Shown: one piece after another, positions 5,948 through 8,045 of the stretch | How the letters are laid out: the number at the start of each line of letters is the position of its first letter | How positions within the stretch are numbered: position 1 is the first letter of the stretch | Source: CAYHDV01 sp047619465 | Lineage (GTDB): Bacteria; Patescibacteriota; Minisyncoccia; Phycocordibacterales; CSBR16-119 | NCBI GenBank assembly: GCA_047619465.1 | Contig: JBLHJW010000024.1 | Location: 1-8,045 of the forward strand | Length of the DNA stretch: 8,045 bases | Direction: 5' to 3' | Notes under the pieces: generated by a model | Told to the model about the DNA's origin: nothing | Databases searched by the model: none | The model's input: only the letters and a program-made list of their open reading frames with translations | Made by a program: the position numbers and the translations under genes

Positions 5948-6718
5948 ATGGAAACACTTATGTATATATTTGTAGCTGGTTTCGGTCTTATCGTGGGAAG
6001 CTTTTTGAATGTCGTTATTCTGAGACTCGACACAGGTTTAGGTTTTGGAGGGAGGTCCAAGTGTTTTTCCTGTGGGAAGACTCTCCGGTGGTATGAACTT
6101 ATTCCTTTGTTTAGTTTTTTGTTTCAAAAAGCAAAATGTAAAGGCTGCAGCAGCAAAATCTCTTGGCAGTATCCAGCTGTGGAGTTTGTGACAGCTGGAC
6201 TATTTCTTCTGACTTATTTGAAAGTTGGTGTATCTATGAGCTATTTGCCGCTCGCTGTTTACTTTGTCCTGATTTCTTCGCTTGTAGTAATCTCTGTCTT
6301 TGATATCAGACACCAGCAGATTCCTACAATTCCACTTTTTGTATTTTACCTATCTGGGCTTGCACTATTTGTACTTGGTGGGGTAGACGGAATTTTAATG
6401 CATGTTGCAGAAGGGTTCATTGTATCGCTACCTTTACTATTCCTTTGGCTGGTCTCAAAAGGTCGATGGCTCGGGTTTGGAGATGTTCTGCTGGCTATTG
6501 GTGTTGGATGGTGGCTGGGGATGTCGACGGCCTTCTCTGCGATACTGCTGTCTTTCTGGATAGGGGCTATATTTGCCATACTTCTGATGATTTTCATGAG
6601 AAAGAAATTATTTAAATTAGCTATCCCCTTTGGTCCGTTTATTGCCCTAGGGTCTTTGGTTAGCTTTTTGTATACTATAGATATGGCAAGTTTGATGACT
6701 TTTTTCGCATGGATATAA
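5948..6718 (+). CDS. pilD: PilD, prepilin leader peptidase / N-methyltransferase (A24 family)
   Basis: Polytopic inner-membrane aspartic protease that cuts prepilins after the leader Gly and, in bifunctional members, methylates the new N-terminus. The N-terminal domain is present: VGSFLNVVILR, then cysteine pairs C39-F-S-C42 and C64-K-G-C67 and the ISWQYPAVEF segment, as in bifunctional PilD. The A24 catalytic aspartates are Asp119 (FDIRHQQIP) and Asp179 (GFGDV, 176-180). About seven to eight hydrophobic segments cover the rest, ending with PFGPFIALGSL, another family hallmark. At 256 aa it is full length. It sits behind its own extended -10 and only 3 nt before the next prepilin-like gene, so peptidase and minor pilins are likely co-transcribed. 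ATG 5948 is preferred over the second Met (residue 5) because it fits the promoter and the family start. Confidence 0.95.
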   Translation: METLMYIFVAGFGLIVGSFLNVVILRLDTGLGFGGRSKCFSCGKTLRWYELIPLFSFLFQKAKCKGCSSKISWQYPAVEFVTAGLFLLTYLKVGVSMSYLPLAVYFVLISSLVVISVFDIRHQQIPTIPLFVFYLSGLALFVLGGVDGILMHVAEGFIVSLPLLFLWLVSKGRWLGFGDVLLAIGVGWWLGMSTAFSAILLSFWIGAIFAILLMIFMRKKLFKLAIPFGPFIALGSLVSFLYTIDMASLMTFFAWI

Positions 6719-6721
6719 TAA

Positions 6722-7381
6722 ATGTATTTTTTCAATAATATAAAAAATAATACAAAAAAGGCCAGACCCGCAAACGCTAAGGGATTTACTTTTGTAGAAA
6801 TCATAGTTGTGCTTGGTATTTTTGCTATCCTCTCCTCAGTGGTTCTCTTTAACTTCAAAGATTTTTCTAGTGGAATAGATCTGCAGAATATGTCTCAGCA
6901 GATAGCTCTTCAGGTATCAAGCATGCAGCGAAAAGCCCTCTCAGGACAATCCTCAGGACCATTAAACGTTTCAGGTCCAGGAGGTTCAAGATGGAAACCA
7001 GCTTACGGTCTTTGTTTCACTGATGGTTCAGGTTGTGGTTTGGCTACTGGCTCAGATGGTAAGGCTTTTGTTTTGTTTGCAGATAATGGAAACGATAATG
7101 AGTATTCAGACATGAACAATAATAGTAGCGAAACAATAGACACTATTATAATACCTGGGAATGATATAGTTTCAAATGTTTGTGTTTATGAAGGCTCAAG
7201 TTGTGACTCAGAGCCCTGGGTTCAGGTTGTCTACACCAGGCCAAATGTGAAGCCAGAGTTTAAAACTTCTTCGTCTATTCCTGATAACGGCATAGAATAT
7301 GCCAAAATTACAGTCTCTTCGCCTTCTGGGGGTGAGAGAGATGTTATTATTTGGAAGTCGGGTCAGGTAGAAGTAAACTAA
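6722..7381 (+). CDS. GspH/FimT-like minor prepilin
   Basis: A 219-aa prepilin-type protein, larger than the two pilins. The leader is long and basic (residues 1-21, ending ANAKG), followed by FTFVEIIVV with Glu at +5 and a hydrophobic helix to about residue 44. The helix continuation (IDLQNMSQQIALQVSSMQRKALSG) and the following YGLCF...KAFVLFADNGNDNEYSD...ETID pattern resemble the GspH/FimT pseudopilin fold. Four cysteines occur at 98, 105, 154 and 161, and residues 121-136 are Asp/Asn-rich. Such proteins typically sit in the minor-pilin complex that primes assembly. No other Met lies between 6722 and the cleavage site, so the long leader is real unless a non-ATG start is used. It begins right after tandem stops (TAA TAA) closing pilD. 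Confidence 0.82.
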   Translation: MYFFNNIKNNTKKARPANAKGFTFVEIIVVLGIFAILSSVVLFNFKDFSSGIDLQNMSQQIALQVSSMQRKALSGQSSGPLNVSGPGGSRWKPAYGLCFTDGSGCGLATGSDGKAFVLFADNGNDNEYSDMNNNSSETIDTIIIPGNDIVSNVCVYEGSSCDSEPWVQVVYTRPNVKPEFKTSSSIPDNGIEYAKITVSSPSGGERDVIIWKSGQVEVN

Positions 7382-7388
7382 TCTAATC

Positions 7389-7991
7389 ATGAATAAAAAA
7401 GGATTTACATTGATAGAGGTTATGATTTCAACAGGGCTTTTTTCTGTGATAATGACACTGGGTGTTACAGCTGTTTTAAATACCAGCACACTACACAAGA
7501 AAAGTCAGGATCAGAGATCTGTGCTAGACAGTATGGCTTTTATTGTTGAAGACATGGCTAGGCTCATGAGAACAGGTTCATCATTTAATTGTGACTTAGA
7601 TGTTATCGGTTTTCCAACGGAAGATCCTGCAAGCTGTCCTATAGGATTCAACGGCTTTCCTGTTAACTTTATTGCTTTTGAGGCTCCAGGAGGAACACTA
7701 AATGATCCTTCAGACCAAAATGCTTATGCGATACTTGAGGATGGAATATACTGGGATGAAGATTTTGGGCAGTCTATTTTTTCTCAAAACCCTAAATTTA
7801 GACTTACTCCAGAAAATATAAGTTTTAATACAAATGAATCTGGATTTGTCGTTAGGGGCGCAAAGGTTGGAGACAATGAGCAACCTATTGTTTTTATAAG
7901 ATTAGATGGTCAAATTGAAAATGAAAAGGAAGATTTTAGTACACCATTTTCTTATCAGTTCGCCATAACTCCACGGAGAATTGATTCATAA
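7389..7991 (+). CDS. PilV/PilW/GspJ-like minor prepilin
   Basis: A 200-aa prepilin with a 5-residue leader MNKKG, then FTLIEVMISTGLFSV with Glu at +5 and a membrane helix to about residue 30. The following segment (SMAFIVEDMARLMRTGSSFNCD) resembles the helix-end region of GspJ/PilW-type pseudopilins. Only two cysteines are obvious (68, 83). The C-terminal half ends in strands (PIVFIRLDGQIEN and FSYQFAITPRR). It starts 7 nt after the GspH-like gene and ends 2 nt before the next prepilin gene, so this is a minor-pilin cluster. The exact subfamily (V, W or J) is not decidable here, but membership in the prepilin superfamily is clear. Confidence 0.83.
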   Translation: MNKKGFTLIEVMISTGLFSVIMTLGVTAVLNTSTLHKKSQDQRSVLDSMAFIVEDMARLMRTGSSFNCDLDVIGFPTEDPASCPIGFNGFPVNFIAFEAPGGTLNDPSDQNAYAILEDGIYWDEDFGQSIFSQNPKFRLTPENISFNTNESGFVVRGAKVGDNEQPIVFIRLDGQIENEKEDFSTPFSYQFAITPRRIDS

Positions 7992-7993
7992 TT

Positions 7994-8045
7994 ATGTTTA
8001 ACTTTAAAATAAAAAACAATAAGGGATTTACTCTGATAGAGACAC
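7994..8045 (+). CDS. Prepilin-like gene, 5' end only (runs off the window)
   Basis: Seventeen codons are visible: an 11-residue basic leader MFNFKIKNNKG followed by FTLIET, with Glu at +5, an unmistakable type IV prepilin processing site. It starts 2 nt after the previous stop, continuing the minor-pilin cluster. The product class beyond the leader cannot be judged because the gene is cut by the window edge. Confidence 0.85.
   Translation, partial: MFNFKIKNNKGFTLIET

Noticed and set aside
6714..6724. TATAAT immediately before the GspH-like gene as a promoter
   Set aside because: The predicted start would fall at about 6726, inside the gene and past its ATG, and the sequence is not TGnTATAAT. 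It is explained by the end of pilD followed by tandem TAA TAA stops.
6346..6858. 170-codon antisense open frame across pilD and the GspH-like start
   Set aside because: It is opposite the conserved PilD catalytic GFGD region and a prepilin leader; its translation is low-complexity and matches no family I know.
7143..7155. TATAAT inside the GspH-like gene as an internal promoter
   Set aside because: It lies deep within a coding region (Ile codons), lacks the TGn extension and any start codon at a suitable distance, and is expected by chance in A+T-rich DNA.
474..8045. Type II secretion rather than type IV pilus locus
   Set aside because: PilT with its retraction-type C-terminal motif, two tandem major-pilin-like genes and no GspD/GspC in view favour a retractile type IV pilus.

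Overview
The window is one strand-coherent stretch (every gene on +) of a type IV pilus (T4P) assembly locus. Low G+C, almost exclusive TAA stops, very short intergenic gaps, no outer-membrane secretin in view, four-cysteine short pilins carrying a W-x(0-1)-C-V-D-S motif, and a PilP-like membrane protein with a RPNPFAP motif all resemble T4P loci of Candidate Phyla Radiation bacteria (Patescibacteria, most like Parcubacteria). This placement is by family resemblance; no marker gene is present.

Layout. (1) 5-4955, assembly machinery: the 3' part of pilO (its upstream part lies off the window or is broken by a TAA at 2-4), a PilP-like single-pass membrane protein, pilB (extension ATPase), pilT (retraction ATPase) and pilC (inner-membrane platform). 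The gaps are 1-14 nt, so this looks like one operon; a possible internal extended -10 lies at the pilT/pilC junction. (2) 4936-5476: a short promoter/leader region, a major-pilin-like gene and a strong intrinsic terminator. (3) 5476-5930: a second, paralogous pilin with its own extended -10 and terminator. (4) 5930 to the end: a third extended -10, then pilD (prepilin peptidase) followed closely by a GspH/FimT-like minor pseudopilin, a PilV/PilW/GspJ-like minor pseudopilin and the first codons of another prepilin-like gene running off the edge.

How it works together. PilO and the PilP-like protein would form part of the alignment subcomplex. PilB polymerises and PilT depolymerises pilin subunits on the PilC platform. 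PilD cleaves the G^F leader of the five prepilin-type proteins encoded here. The small pilins probably form the shaft, and the later, larger ones probably prime or cap it.

The most interesting signal is regulatory. Both pilin genes end in an intrinsic terminator, and in both cases the last T of the terminator T-tract is also the first base of a TGnTATAAT extended -10 for the next gene. The predicted transcription starts are only 2-3 nt before the ATG, which implies leaderless mRNAs. No convincing Shine-Dalgarno sequence precedes any start in the window. The two pilin genes also share a 54-nt perfect repeat with an abrupt edge into synonymous divergence. I see no RNA gene, CRISPR array or insertion sequence.
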